64,000 nucleotides of DNA from Pseudomonadota bacterium (GCA_018241505.1 JAFEDS010000017.1:62001-126000), one strand, 5' to 3'; counted from the first letter of the stretch, positions 50,693 through 60,346 are shown. The notes: a model not told the origin generated them from the sequence alone. Numbers and translations are program-made.

Positions 50693-51745
50693 TTAGTTGC
50701 GGTCCCGCAGGCGAACCTCGATTTCGTGGTCGCTCTCGGTCAACACAATGTTCGGCTGGGCGCGCAGGAAACCCAGCAGGGAATCGGGATCGGTCGATGA
50801 GTAGATCCCGCTGATCCCGATCGAGCGCAGCTCCGCGCCGACAATGACGAGCCGCCGCGTGTTGTACCGGTTATACTCATCAGCGACTTCGGCGAGCGGG
50901 GTTCCTTCAAAAATCAGCCGTTTCTGCACCCACGCCGTCGCAACCGCCACATCAGCATGTTTCGGCGGGCTTTGTTGGACCTTGGGTTGAGGGGGCACCA
51001 CGACCTGGTCGCCGGCAGCCAGGTACACGAGCTGAGGCCTGTCACCGACCTCCGCCACCGCTACGCGCCCTTCAACAACGGTAACTATCGTACCGGAGCG
51101 CTTGCGATATACATCAAACTCCGTCCCGACCGCGCGTACGGTGGTCGCGCCGCTGTGAACGAGAAACGGGCGGTCAGGGTCCTTCGCGACCCGAAACAAC
51201 GCCTGACCATCCCTCAAATCCACTTCGCGGGCACCCGACGAGAGTCGAACCCGTACGCTCGAGAGGGCATTCAACTCGATGGTCGATCCATCCTGCAGAC
51301 GTACGGTTCGTTGCTCCCCGATGCCGGTGCTGTAGGTGTTGGCTCTATACAGGAATCCCCACACAACCGCGCCAAGGATCAAAGCCACACCGGCCACGCA
51401 AGCCGCAACGGCCATCCGCAAGGTACTCGTTCGGCGCGGGGCTGCGGTCGCCTGCAATGAAAGCGGCACAACATTCTCGTCGCGGCTGTCCCGCGCGCGT
51501 GCAATGAGGTGTTGAATGTCGATTCGATGCCCGGGGTCCGATGTCGGTAATTCGGCCCACCCTTCCGCAATCTCGAGATAGGCCTGGATGTGCTCCGGCG
51601 AACGCCGCAGCCATTCATAGAAGCGCGAGCGATCCGCCAGGCTCATTTCACCCGTGCGGAACTCGATGAACCACTGGGAGGCTTCGGCGGCAACGAGCTC
51701 GCCTTTCACGCTCTTTGATAATCGACTTTCCATCACATTGCTCAT
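50693..51745 (-). CDS. FecR-type anti-sigma/sensor protein
   Basis: 350 residues with an N-terminal cytoplasmic domain (EASQWFIEFRTGEMSLADRSRFYEWLRRSPEHIQAYLE), a membrane helix (about 111-132, MAVAACVAGVALILGAVVWGF) and a periplasmic FecR domain (TVRLQDGSTIELNALSSVRV; GQALFRVAKDPDRPFLVHSG). It transmits the receptor signal to the sigma factor. Its start overlaps the sigma stop by 4 bp, and the receptor gene follows after 39 bp. Confidence 0.92.
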   Translation of the reverse strand: MSNVMESRLSKSVKGELVAAEASQWFIEFRTGEMSLADRSRFYEWLRRSPEHIQAYLEIAEGWAELPTSDPGHRIDIQHLIARARDSRDENVVPLSLQATAAPRRTSTLRMAVAACVAGVALILGAVVWGFLYRANTYSTGIGEQRTVRLQDGSTIELNALSSVRVRLSSGAREVDLRDGQALFRVAKDPDRPFLVHSGATTVRAVGTEFDVYRKRSGTIVTVVEGRVAVAEVGDRPQLVYLAAGDQVVVPPQPKVQQSPPKHADVAVATAWVQKRLIFEGTPLAEVADEYNRYNTRRLVIVGAELRSIGISGIYSSTDPDSLLGFLRAQPNIVLTESDHEIEVRLRDRN

Positions 51746-52269
51746 TCCGACAATGCCCGGCCCGTCCGGCCCTTCCTGCAGTGATGAGCGGCACGCATCA
51801 AATATTTCTTCACGCTGTCGCGCGAGACGCCGAGTTGGTCGGCAATTTCCGGCACCGTGAAACCGAGCACACGATGCATCACGAGCGCCGCCGCGACCCG
51901 AGGCGGCAACTGGCCGAGTGCGCGCTCCAGCAGCTCCATCTTGCCCGCGGCATCCGCCTTGGCTTCCGGATCTTCGGCACCCGAGAAGGCCATTTCGTCC
52001 TGCGCGTCTGTGATGTCGATAGACACCGGGTCCGACGACCGACGCAGCGCGTGCTGGTGCAGGACATGACTGGCAACCGTGAAGAGATACGCCTCCGGAT
52101 TTCTAATGGCATCCTGCTGCTGTACCCGAAGCAGCCTCAGAAACACTTCCTGCGCGACGTCCGGGACGTCGTGAACATTGCGCAAGCGCACAGACAGAAA
52201 GCGCCGCAGCCGCCGCCCGTAACGGGCGGCGATCTCAGCCACAAAGCCTTTTCCTTCCGCGGTCGGCAA
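51742..52269 (-). CDS. ECF sigma factor (FecI type)
   Basis: 175 residues. Region 2 reads RLRRFLSVRLRNVHDVPDVAQEVFLRLLR, and region 4 reads LPPRVAAALVMHRVLGFTVPEIADQLGVSRDSVKKYLMRAAHHC. It heads a three-gene surface-signalling set with the FecR protein and TonB receptor. The transketolase gene ends 84 bp upstream on the same strand, and that gap (TTTTCCCTTTCC-rich) should hold the sigma promoter. Confidence 0.92.
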   Translation of the reverse strand: MPTAEGKGFVAEIAARYGRRLRRFLSVRLRNVHDVPDVAQEVFLRLLRVQQQDAIRNPEAYLFTVASHVLHQHALRRSSDPVSIDITDAQDEMAFSGAEDPEAKADAAGKMELLERALGQLPPRVAAALVMHRVLGFTVPEIADQLGVSRDSVKKYLMRAAHHCRKGRTGRALSE

Positions 52270-52353
52270 ATCGAAGGTCCGGTCAACGCTGGTTCTTCAG
52301 GACTTTAGAGCGTTTCCGGCGGCCAAGTGGGTGTAACTATTTTCCCTTTCCGG

Positions 52354-54273
52354 TCAAGGAGTTGACAGCGCCTCAATGGCGGCCGCAATGCCTTTCGGAT
52401 CCAGACCCTGATAACCCATCTGCTGCCACAACCCGCCGCAGCCTTCCTTGTGGGTGCCGATATGGTGGTACTTCCCCTTGAAGCCGGCCTGCAGGAGGTA
52501 GCTGCCAAAGCGGCTGCCGAGGCCCGTTTTGGCATTCCAACCTTCCACCACGAGAACGAACGGCGCGGCCGCCAACTTCTGCATCATCGCCGGATCGGCT
52601 ACGTTGACCGTGGACTTGTTGACGAGATTGACCTGCAAACCCCGCTCCCGCAGCGTAATCACCGCATCGAGAGCGCGGTACACCGTTTCGCCGACGGCAA
52701 CCACATAACCACTACCGGCGGGCGCCTCACGCACCAGGTCATCCTTGCCGGGCTCGAATGCTCTGCCCTGATAGAACGGCTTACCGTCCTCGCCGAGAAT
52801 GTCAGGCACCGTTGCACGGGTGGTGAACAGGAAGCGCAGTCCCGGGTCATTGAAAATCCGCCTCACACACGCCGCAAACTGATGTTGGTCCGCGGGAAAA
52901 TACAATCGCGTCGTATCCTCACCGTGCCCCGGAGTCACACCGCCGTCGGCAAACATGCTGTTGATGCCGAAATGACAGGTGTTGTCCGCCATGTCATCGA
53001 CACCGCTGTGCGAGAAGTGCGCCAGCACGTTGGCAAAGTTGAGGCGCGCCATGGTGATTTCACTGATGCACATCTCCAGGAACGCACTGAAGGTGGCATA
53101 GATACCCTGCTTGCCTTTGCTCGCACCGAACCCCGCGGCCGCGGAATAGTTGCCGCGCTCCATGATGCCGCCACGCACGAATACTTCAGGGTGCTTCTTG
53201 CGGATATGGTGCAGGCCGCACGAGCCTTCCAGATCGTTATCGAACACCCGCACGCTCGCCACGCGGGTCTTCTCGTCCATGCCGTCCAGGATCTCGTTGA
53301 CGAGCTTGCCGAAGTCGTCACGGTTCTTGCCGACACCCGAGGATCCCTTGAAAGTCAGGGGACTCTTCGCAGGCTTTGCGGCCTCCAACATGGCGATCGC
53401 CTCAGCATAGCCGCCGCGCTTGCGCAGATAGGCGATGGCGGTCTCGACTTCGAGCACGTCATGTGCCTTCGGCTTACCCTCCGCGCCCTCGATTCCCGGC
53501 GCCATGGGCCGCTTGATCACCAGGGCATGCGGCCTGTCTTCGCCGAATACTCGGCACAGGTCCACATACAACGCGTCGAGATCTTCACCGAGAGTTGTCT
53601 CAGTCAGCACACCGTAACCGGAAAGAGTCCGTGTCAGGTCGTATCCGGGCATGTATTCCTGCGGGTGTCCTGCGATCGTGACGTTGTTGTCATCGACCAG
53701 CACTTTGACATTGAGCTTCAGGGCGACGGCCAGGCGAGCCGCTTCCGCGTTGTCACCTTCCATCTCGCTGCCATCGGACCCCAGCATCACCACGGCCTTG
53801 CCGGGATTGGCCATGGCCACCCCATTGACGAACGCCCACAGATGGCCCAAACGGCCCGAGCTGAACTCCACGCCCGGGGTCAAAAACTTCTCCGGATGAC
53901 CGGGCAGGCCACTGCCGAACTCCCGGTAGTGCAGCAGCTTTTCCGCCGGCATGGCGCCGTTCAGCACGCTCAGGAGGTACTGCGTGGCGACGCGGTGGCC
54001 CGCCTCATCGTAGAAAACCGGCACGATGGGCGCGCCGTTGGCCATGAACGCCCGGACGATCATGAGCTCCGGGACCGTATCGTAGGCACCGCCGGTATGG
54101 CCGGAGAGACCCTTGGCACCGGCCAAGGCCGTGAAGAACACAATGGTGTCACGAGCCAATTGGATGTTTTGCCGCAGAGTCGCGCGCTCATCGTCGGTCA
54201 GGGACGGCTTGCCTGGGTCGAGCTTCAGCGGCTTCAGGCCGTTCAAATCAATTGGAAAGCGGTCGGTGGACAT
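52354..54273 (-). CDS. tkt: Transketolase
   Basis: 639 residues, normal length. The ThDP domain (about 40-300) has GLSGHTGGAYDTVPELMIVRAF and the GSDG...DNN motif (LGSDGSEMEGDNAEAARLAV; VDDNN). The pyrimidine domain has the cofactor-proton Glu region (FSAFLEMCISEITMARLNFANV), and a C-terminal transketolase domain follows. It exchanges two-carbon units in the pentose-phosphate pathway. The sequence is of the actinobacterial/plant-like short form rather than the E. coli TktA type, so a specialised role cannot be excluded. It is divergent from a universal stress protein. Confidence 0.9.
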   Translation of the reverse strand: MSTDRFPIDLNGLKPLKLDPGKPSLTDDERATLRQNIQLARDTIVFFTALAGAKGLSGHTGGAYDTVPELMIVRAFMANGAPIVPVFYDEAGHRVATQYLLSVLNGAMPAEKLLHYREFGSGLPGHPEKFLTPGVEFSSGRLGHLWAFVNGVAMANPGKAVVMLGSDGSEMEGDNAEAARLAVALKLNVKVLVDDNNVTIAGHPQEYMPGYDLTRTLSGYGVLTETTLGEDLDALYVDLCRVFGEDRPHALVIKRPMAPGIEGAEGKPKAHDVLEVETAIAYLRKRGGYAEAIAMLEAAKPAKSPLTFKGSSGVGKNRDDFGKLVNEILDGMDEKTRVASVRVFDNDLEGSCGLHHIRKKHPEVFVRGGIMERGNYSAAAGFGASKGKQGIYATFSAFLEMCISEITMARLNFANVLAHFSHSGVDDMADNTCHFGINSMFADGGVTPGHGEDTTRLYFPADQHQFAACVRRIFNDPGLRFLFTTRATVPDILGEDGKPFYQGRAFEPGKDDLVREAPAGSGYVVAVGETVYRALDAVITLRERGLQVNLVNKSTVNVADPAMMQKLAAAPFVLVVEGWNAKTGLGSRFGSYLLQAGFKGKYHHIGTHKEGCGGLWQQMGYQGLDPKGIAAAIEALSTP

Positions 54274-54411
54274 TCCTGACTCCTGGTCGTTGAGGTGCTA
54301 TTCGACCATATCGACGCCGGTTTCTGCACGTACGGGTTCGGCCGAATTGTGGGCTGGGGCTGCGCTCGCCTACATTCCAGGCACACCCGCAACTCGTCAA
54401 GGAATGCAGGA

Positions 54412-55329
54412 ATGACCCAGCCCCACATCCTGGCCGCTACCGATTTTTTGCCTAAAAGCCGGCCTGCAATGGCACGCACCGCCATTCTGGCGCGCAGCCT
54501 CGGCGCGAACGTGACTCTAGTGCACGTGGTGCCCGTGGACCCGTGGGACCCTACGGCTTCGGGCCGCGCCCGTGCAGCACAGGAACGGATGGCTGAACTG
54601 GTAAACGATCCGATCTGGATGGACGTCACCAAACCCAACACCCTGGTCAGCACGGGCCAGCCGGCACGCGTCATTCTCGAAGTGGCCGCGGCCAACACAG
54701 TTGATCTGCTCGTTCTCGGTCCGCATGGTCGCCGCCCTTTTCCGGACTCTCTCACGGAGAATTTTGCCGGCACCGTGGCGACCCGATTGTTGGCCGCGAG
54801 AACCTGCCCTGTTTTGATTGTGCGTGAGACCGCGCATCACAGCTATATGCGCGTGCTCATGGCGCTGGATGTTTCGCCGATAGCCAGTGCGGCAATTCGT
54901 GCGGCCGAAGCGATGATGGTCGAGCCGCAGGCCGATGTGAGTGTGTTGCATGCATTCGATACGCCGTACATGGGGTTGGTCGAGCATGGAGATGTCGGAC
55001 AGGGAATGAGTCTCCACTATAAGAGTCTGTGGAACTCACACGCGACCGTCAGTATCCGATCGCTGCTCAGGCGGGCCAGTGTCGATTTTGCCCGCTACGG
55101 AATCCAGATTGACGACGCTACCCCGGCGCGCGCGATCCTCAGCGCCATCGACCTGCAAGAGCCGGATCTGCTCGTAATGGGCACCCGTGGCCGTGGGCCG
55201 CTGCGGCGCGCCCTGTTGGGGAGCGTTGCTAACGAGGTGCTCAACGAAGCCTGGTGCGACGTTTTTGTGGTCCCCGAGGGGTCGTTTGCGCAAGCGGCCT
55301 CCCCCATCCGCTCGAGTGCCGTGAACTGA
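54412..55329 (+). CDS. Tandem-domain universal stress protein
   Basis: 305 residues from ATG 54412, made of two UspA domains (about 3-140 and 145-290). The second has the full nucleotide-binding signature GTRGRGPLRRALLGSVANEVL; in the first the same region (GPHGRRPFPDSLTENFAGTVATRLL) is partly changed. Such proteins help survival under starvation or low oxygen. It is divergent from transketolase and lies 49 bp before a histidine kinase gene, which may be in the same operon. Confidence 0.9.
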   Translation: MTQPHILAATDFLPKSRPAMARTAILARSLGANVTLVHVVPVDPWDPTASGRARAAQERMAELVNDPIWMDVTKPNTLVSTGQPARVILEVAAANTVDLLVLGPHGRRPFPDSLTENFAGTVATRLLAARTCPVLIVRETAHHSYMRVLMALDVSPIASAAIRAAEAMMVEPQADVSVLHAFDTPYMGLVEHGDVGQGMSLHYKSLWNSHATVSIRSLLRRASVDFARYGIQIDDATPARAILSAIDLQEPDLLVMGTRGRGPLRRALLGSVANEVLNEAWCDVFVVPEGSFAQAASPIRSSAVN

Positions 55330-55378
55330 AGCACTGCAGCGGACACTGACGGCGCCCGCTTTGGGTTATTGTGTCAGT

Positions 55379-57025
55379 GTGATTGCCAATACTCCGATTC
55401 TGCCCCGTTGGCATCGACGCGAGCTGGCCGCAGCGTGCGCCTACCTCGCGCTGTTTGTGATGCTGGACTGGACGAGCTATGTGCAGCCCGTCCTGAAACT
55501 TGGCATCACCCCTTGGAATCCCCAGGCGGGTCTGACGCTGGCAGTACTCCTGCTGTTCGGTCCACGATGGTTGCCGATCACAGCGCTGGCGGTGCTCATG
55601 TCCGAAGTGCTGGTACGACAGGGCTCCCCGGTCTCCGGACTGGTGTTGGGTTACGCGGTTTGGGTTGCCGCCGGCTACGGCGTGCTCGCGACAGTCCTGC
55701 GCAGGCTGGGTCTCGCTACTCCCATCAGGGACTCGCGTTCCGCAGCGAAGTTTGCCGGCGTGACGGCTGCCGGCACGCTGCTCATTGCAGCAGGTTACGT
55801 CGCGCTGTTTATTGCCGCGGGCCTGTTGGCCCGTGCTCATTCTCCCAACTCCCTGCCGTCCTTGTGGATCGGGGATCTGACCGGCATCCTGACACTGACG
55901 CCCGTGCTGATTTACGGGCACGAATGGGCGGCGGGATTGCGGCTGTTGCGCCGCCGGATCTGGGAAGGCCTCGCCCAGCTACTGGCATTGCTGCTGACAC
56001 TCTGGATTGCGTTCGGTCTCTCCGCGACCAACCAGCTACATTTGTTTTATCCGTTGTTTGTGCCCGTCATCTGGATCGCGTTGCGCTGGGGAGTGGCGGG
56101 CTCGATATTGTCCACACTCCTGATTCAGATCGGGCTGATTGTGGGCGCGCAGGAGCAAAGCAACGCGCCTCCGCTGCTCGACCTGCAATTCCTCATGTTG
56201 ACTTTGAGCCTGACGGCGTTCCTGCTCGGCGCGGTGGTCACCGAGCGGGCCGCAGCCGCAACCGACCGCCAGCGAGCGGAAGCCCGCTTGCGCGAGCGCG
56301 ATACGGCTCTCGCCCGCGCCATGCGGTTCGCGGTCGCCGGCGAGCTTGCTTCCGCCCTGGCTCACGAGCTCAATCAGCCCATTACCGCTCTCGTTTCCTA
56401 CCTGCGCGCCTCGGAGATCATGGCGACTGCCGGCCGGACCGGTGACGAACGGCTCGCAGAGACGCTGAAAAAGGCCGTGCAGGAAGCGATCCGCGCGTCG
56501 GAGGTTTTGCGCCGGCTGCGCAACTTCTATCAGGGCAATGCCGGCAAGCGCCGGCCCGTCAATCTCAGCAGCCTGTGCGAGGCGGCTTCGGTATCATTTC
56601 GCGACCGCCTGCAGCGTGCGGGGGCACGTCTCGTGACCCGTGTGGATGTCTCTCTGCCGCGCGTGTCGGCGGATGCAACTCAGATTGAAATAGTGCTGCA
56701 CAATCTGCTGTCCAACGCCATCGATGCCGTGATGCATGTACCTGCCGACAGGCGACTGATAGAAGTGGCAGGCAACCAGGTTGGCAACTCCATCCTGCTG
56801 CGGGTCGAGGACTCGGGACCCGGACTTGCGGAGGACATTGCTGATCGGCTGTTTGAACCTTTCATGACGAGCAAGCCCGACGGTATGGGGCTGGGCCTCG
56901 CCATCAGTCGCTCGCTGCTGCGCGCCGGCGGTGGCGAGCTGTCTTTCGACAAGAGCCGTCACGGCGGCGCCGCTTTCATTGTCCGCTTACCCATTGGATC
57001 GGAACAGGCCAACGCCCATGAGTGA
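55379..57025 (+). CDS. MASE1-type sensor histidine kinase
   Basis: 548 residues from GTG 55379 (a TTG at 55361 is also possible). The N-terminal half has about eight membrane helices in MASE1 layout (ITPWNPQAGLTLAVLLLFGPRW; IWIGDLTGILTLTPVLI-like). A linker helix, the phosphoacceptor His in ASALAHELNQPITAL, the N box (LHNLLSNAIDAV) and G boxes (DSGPGLA; MGLGLAISRSLL) follow. It is FixL-like in its catalytic part. It overlaps the response regulator gene by 8 bp, so the two form a two-component pair. Confidence 0.9.
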   Translation: MIANTPILPRWHRRELAAACAYLALFVMLDWTSYVQPVLKLGITPWNPQAGLTLAVLLLFGPRWLPITALAVLMSEVLVRQGSPVSGLVLGYAVWVAAGYGVLATVLRRLGLATPIRDSRSAAKFAGVTAAGTLLIAAGYVALFIAAGLLARAHSPNSLPSLWIGDLTGILTLTPVLIYGHEWAAGLRLLRRRIWEGLAQLLALLLTLWIAFGLSATNQLHLFYPLFVPVIWIALRWGVAGSILSTLLIQIGLIVGAQEQSNAPPLLDLQFLMLTLSLTAFLLGAVVTERAAAATDRQRAEARLRERDTALARAMRFAVAGELASALAHELNQPITALVSYLRASEIMATAGRTGDERLAETLKKAVQEAIRASEVLRRLRNFYQGNAGKRRPVNLSSLCEAASVSFRDRLQRAGARLVTRVDVSLPRVSADATQIEIVLHNLLSNAIDAVMHVPADRRLIEVAGNQVGNSILLRVEDSGPGLAEDIADRLFEPFMTSKPDGMGLGLAISRSLLRAGGGELSFDKSRHGGAAFIVRLPIGSEQANAHE

Positions 57026-57617
57026 TCCCACCGTCTTTGTTGTCGATGACGACGCACCCGTCCGCGACGCCTTGAGCCTTCTGATTTCCTTGAAAGGTTT
57101 GCGGGCGTCGGTGTTCGCTTCGGCCGATGATTTCCTGACGGTGTACGACCCCGAATGGCGCGGATGCCTGCTGACCGATCTGCAGATGCCGGGCACCAGT
57201 GGCCTCGAGCTGCAGTCAATTCTGCGCGAGCGCGAGATCACATTGCCGGTCGTCGTTCTCACTGCCCACGGCGATGTCGTCAACACCCGGATGGCGCTGA
57301 AGAACGGCGCGGTCGATTTCCTGGAGAAGCCCGTCGATGACGATGTGCTCATTGACGTGCTGCAGAATGCGATTCGCATCGACGCCGAGCAGCATGCGGC
57401 CCGCACGCAGCGCCGGAACATTTCCCAACGACTCGAGCGCCTGACGCCCCGCGAGCGCGAAGTTCTGATGCTGCTCGCGCAGGGGTCGCAACATCGGGAA
57501 ATCGCGGAGCAGCTCTCCATCAGCCCGCGTACGGTCGAGGTTTACAAGGCGCGGATGATGGAGAAGCTGCAGTGCCGGACGCTGGCGGATGTCATTCGGA
57601 TCGCGTCGGCCTCCTGA
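57018..57617 (+). CDS. FixJ/NarL-type response regulator
   Basis: 199 residues from ATG 57018. The receiver domain has the acidic pair VVDDD, phosphoacceptor Asp in LLTDLQMPGTSG, Thr in VLTAHGD and Lys in FLEKPVDDD. The C-terminal LuxR HTH is LTPREREVLMLLAQGSQHREIAEQLSISPRTVEVYKARMMEKL. This is the FixJ arrangement. The cognate kinase gene overlaps by 8 bp. The adjacent universal stress gene could be a target, as in redox-controlled systems; this is inference. Confidence 0.93.
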   Translation: MSDPTVFVVDDDAPVRDALSLLISLKGLRASVFASADDFLTVYDPEWRGCLLTDLQMPGTSGLELQSILREREITLPVVVLTAHGDVVNTRMALKNGAVDFLEKPVDDDVLIDVLQNAIRIDAEQHAARTQRRNISQRLERLTPREREVLMLLAQGSQHREIAEQLSISPRTVEVYKARMMEKLQCRTLADVIRIASAS

Positions 57618-57618
57618 A

Positions 57619-58041
57619 TCAGGTGGAGTGCTCTGCAAACACAACAATATTACCGGCGGGATCGGCGTAGCCGATTTCCGTACTGCCGTAAAACGTCTTT
57701 CGCTTTGGCATGACAACCAACTCGCCGTCGAGGCGGGTTGCAACATCAGCCAGGCGGCTCACCTCGACAAACAGCGTCGTTTGTTGAGGCACTGCGCGGA
57801 ACGCGTCCTTGATGGTCGCGGACTTCACGAGGTCCTCCTGCACGCTCGCGGCCGTCTGATACATGATCTCGATGCCGGCGGCGGTCAGAATCACAAAGGC
57901 CAGTTGGCCGTTGGCGCCGGGAACTTCGGTACTGGGTGTCAGGCCGACCTTCTTCCAGAAAGGCAGAACCGGTTCGATGCGGTCGACTACGAGGACGGGA
58001 GTAGCTTTGTTCAACAAGGGCACGGGTATCTCCGGTGGCAA
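57619..58041 (-). CDS. VOC (glyoxalase-like) family protein
   Basis: 140 residues with a glyoxalase/bleomycin-resistance layout: ATPVLVVDRIEPVLPFWKKVGL at the start, VEVSRLADVATRL in the second module and IGYADPAGNIVVFAEH at the end. The first-module histidine is replaced, so metal binding may be incomplete. It lies 18 bp downstream of the AraC-type gene and is probably co-transcribed. Its stop nearly touches that of the convergent response regulator. Confidence 0.8.
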   Translation of the reverse strand: MPPEIPVPLLNKATPVLVVDRIEPVLPFWKKVGLTPSTEVPGANGQLAFVILTAAGIEIMYQTAASVQEDLVKSATIKDAFRAVPQQTTLFVEVSRLADVATRLDGELVVMPKRKTFYGSTEIGYADPAGNIVVFAEHST

Positions 58042-58059
58042 GCGCGGGAAGAGCCGACC

Positions 58060-58848
58060 TTAGACCGTCGTGACCACCCCATCTTGAAGAAATCCGGCGC
58101 CCGGCATCTGACTGGCGGCCCATTCGGTCGGCGTGAGACCCGTGAAAGCGCGGCAGTCGCGGACCAGATGCGCCTGATCGCTGAATCCGGTCAGCGCTGC
58201 AATCGACGCCCAGCCGCGGGAACCTCGAGCATACAGTCGCAAAACGGAGCGAAGGCGTGCCAGTCTGCGATACGCCACCGGCGTGAGGCCCACGTTAGCG
58301 ACAAATCGGCGTTCGAACGCGCGCTCGCTGAGGCCAAGATCGCGAGTCAAGACCGAGACTGAAGGAAAATCCTGCGTGTCCGCCCGCACCCACTGAGCCA
58401 GTGCGTGACGTACCAGGGCATCGGGCTGATCCAGCGAAGCCGCTTTCCGGCGCAACGCATCTATCAAGAGCCACCGGGCATCGTCGGCGGATTCGGCAAG
58501 CTGCGCGGCCGAAACACTCACCGCGGCAGGAATAACAGCATCGAGAAGCTCATCCGCACGTACTGCGCCAAAGGCGGCAATCGCACCGGGGCGCAGTCGC
58601 ACCCCGAGCAGATCAACCGCGCCGCCGAGCTCGACCACTCGAGCCGTGCTCATGGGGCCGATCAAGTCACTCGACGCTCCACCTTGACCTCGTGCTTGCT
58701 CCAAGTCAAAGAGAAGATCGGCGCACCCGTCGGGCAGCACCCGATGGCGCACGTCGACGGCACGGCCGGCGATCCGCCACAGGCACGCCACCCACGGCGC
58801 CAGATCGGCCGGCGGAAGGTATTCCGTGTACGTCGGGGAAGGCGCCAT
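58060..58848 (-). CDS. AraC-family regulator
   Basis: 262 residues from ATG 58848. The N-terminal sensor (YLPPADLAPWVACLWRIAG; HRVLPDGCADLLFDL; GVRLRPGAIAAFGA) is of the DUF6597 type. The C-terminal AraC HTH has LTRDLGLSERAFERRFVANVGLTPVAYRRLARLRSVLR and DQAHLVRDCRAFTGLTP. The usual target of these regulators is a neighbouring small enzyme gene, here the VOC or DUF1428 gene. Confidence 0.88.
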   Translation of the reverse strand: MAPSPTYTEYLPPADLAPWVACLWRIAGRAVDVRHRVLPDGCADLLFDLEQARGQGGASSDLIGPMSTARVVELGGAVDLLGVRLRPGAIAAFGAVRADELLDAVIPAAVSVSAAQLAESADDARWLLIDALRRKAASLDQPDALVRHALAQWVRADTQDFPSVSVLTRDLGLSERAFERRFVANVGLTPVAYRRLARLRSVLRLYARGSRGWASIAALTGFSDQAHLVRDCRAFTGLTPTEWAASQMPGAGFLQDGVVTTV

Positions 58849-58891
58849 CGCCTCAGCATACCTCTCCCGCGTACAGCGGAGTTGTTTTTGA

Positions 58892-59614
58892 CTAGACGTC
58901 CAGGATCGAGCTGAAGCCACCATAGAACATGCGCTTTCCGTCAAACGGAGGAGTGTTGGCATGGTCAGGCTTCATTCGCTCATCGGCCATCACTTTCTGC
59001 CACCCTGCATCGCGAGCGGCTTTTGAAGACCATTCGATCCAGGAGTAGACGACGTTCTCAGCGCCGGTGGCTTGCACGGCTTTCTTGAAGTCGGTGACTT
59101 TTCCGTCGCGGACATCGTCGCCCCAGGCCTCTACGACACGAAGGGCCCCATACTCAATGAACATAGGCGCGTGCCGGCCCGCAAACTGACGATAGGCTTC
59201 TTTTTTGGATGTCAGCACCGGCACAACAAAGCCATCCACATAGCCCGTCCTGCCTCTCGGCCCCTCATCCAGGAGAGACTCGAAACCGGAGAAAATCATG
59301 CGCTGACCATCAAATGGCATGGAGCTCCCCATATCGGCCATGCGCGGGTCCTTGGACATCTTTTCGTTAGCCGCGTCGCGCACTTGCCGCGACGGGTATT
59401 CAAACCACGAGAAGACGACCACTTCGCCGTCTTTCGCCTGAACCGACTTCCTGAAATCCGTGACCTTGCCGTCCGGCACATCGTCACCCCAGCTCTCGAA
59501 CATGCGGCGTACGCCGAATTCCTTGAGCAAGGACGAGGCCTTGGTCGCGTGCTCTATATATGCGGCCTTGTTCGCGGCTGGGACGGCGGCAATAAACCCT
59601 TCGACATAGATCAT
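58892..59614 (-). CDS. Protein with two tandem DUF1428 domains
   Basis: 240 residues from ATG 59614 with a good SD (AGGTGAT). Two homologous halves of about 120 residues are evident. MIYVEGFIAAVP ... RRMFESWGDDVPDGKVTDFRKSVQAKDGEVVVFSWFEYPS matches GYVDGFVVPVL ... RVVEAWGDDVRDGKVTDFKKAVQATGAENVVYSWIEWSS, and both end with PFDG-RM-(F/Y)-GGF-like segments. DUF1428 proteins are small dimeric alpha/beta-barrel (ABM-like) proteins of unknown function, so the fusion may form an intramolecular dimer. It lies upstream of AraC and VOC genes on the same strand. Confidence 0.87.
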   Translation of the reverse strand: MIYVEGFIAAVPAANKAAYIEHATKASSLLKEFGVRRMFESWGDDVPDGKVTDFRKSVQAKDGEVVVFSWFEYPSRQVRDAANEKMSKDPRMADMGSSMPFDGQRMIFSGFESLLDEGPRGRTGYVDGFVVPVLTSKKEAYRQFAGRHAPMFIEYGALRVVEAWGDDVRDGKVTDFKKAVQATGAENVVYSWIEWSSKAARDAGWQKVMADERMKPDHANTPPFDGKRMFYGGFSSILDV

Positions 59615-59719
59615 GGCGATCACCTTGTGAATTGGCGCAGGTGCCCAAAAGGACGCACGGGCACAGTGCAACCCGACATGTGGCGGAAAATATTCTCCGT
59701 CAGGGGCTGGCGGTAGTCA

Positions 59720-60346
59720 CTATGGCTCGTCGCCGCCGGCGCCGCCAGAGCTCGTGCCCCGAGAGCATTGTGTGACTGTGCCATCGAACACAACCTGCAA
59801 CGAACGAGAGGTATAGAGGCTACCTGGCGTGACCGTGGCGCGATCCCACGGAATCCGGCCGAAGTACCACAGGTTCCACAGCCGGAGGTCCGTCCCACGA
59901 TTGCGCTCCAGAAGCTCCCGGAAGGTCTGCACTTCGCCAATGACCTCTCCGGTGGACTCCTGCAGTACTTCGCGCACAAACCGGGAACAGAACTGCCGCC
60001 GTGAGTGCAGGTTGAAACCCGTGTCGTAGAATCGTCCGAGACGACGCTTCATTGAACGCCGCAACCTGCCAACTTCTTCGTCGGTCAATGTACGCGGCAG
60101 CCTGAGTACCGCGACGCGTCCCTGCACAGAGCGGCGCACAAAGCTACTGAACCGCGTTCGGCGTGAGAGTGGGACCCTACTCTCGGCCACGATGGCACCG
60201 AAGCAGTTGAAACCCACGACGATGCCAACGTGGTTGGTCCACGTGCGTGTCGCGTCGGCAATTTGCCGAAAGGGAGGACCGCCAATGCGTGTAAACACAA
60301 TGTCGCCAACACGCAGATGACTCTCGAGCTCGGTGCCTACATTCAT
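59720..60346 (-). CDS. YebB/YiiX-like permuted papain-fold protein
   Basis: 208 residues. The permuted NlpC/P60 pattern is seen: LRVGDIVFTRIGG, the catalytic-type His in TRTWTNHVGIVVG, and Cys in RRQFCSRFVREVL near residue 120. Such proteins are thought to be cysteine peptidases or amidases acting on peptidoglycan or lipids; no member is firmly characterised here. No signal peptide is visible. The gene stands apart from its neighbours and its role is open. Confidence 0.8.
   Translation of the reverse strand: MNVGTELESHLRVGDIVFTRIGGPPFRQIADATRTWTNHVGIVVGFNCFGAIVAESRVPLSRRTRFSSFVRRSVQGRVAVLRLPRTLTDEEVGRLRRSMKRRLGRFYDTGFNLHSRRQFCSRFVREVLQESTGEVIGEVQTFRELLERNRGTDLRLWNLWYFGRIPWDRATVTPGSLYTSRSLQVVFDGTVTQCSRGTSSGGAGGDEP

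Noticed and set aside
52450-54279. 609-codon open frame on the plus strand
   Set aside because: It lies exactly antisense to the transketolase gene. Its His/Arg/Gln-rich composition shows no domain, while the minus strand has all ThDP motifs. Long antisense frames are normal at this GC content.
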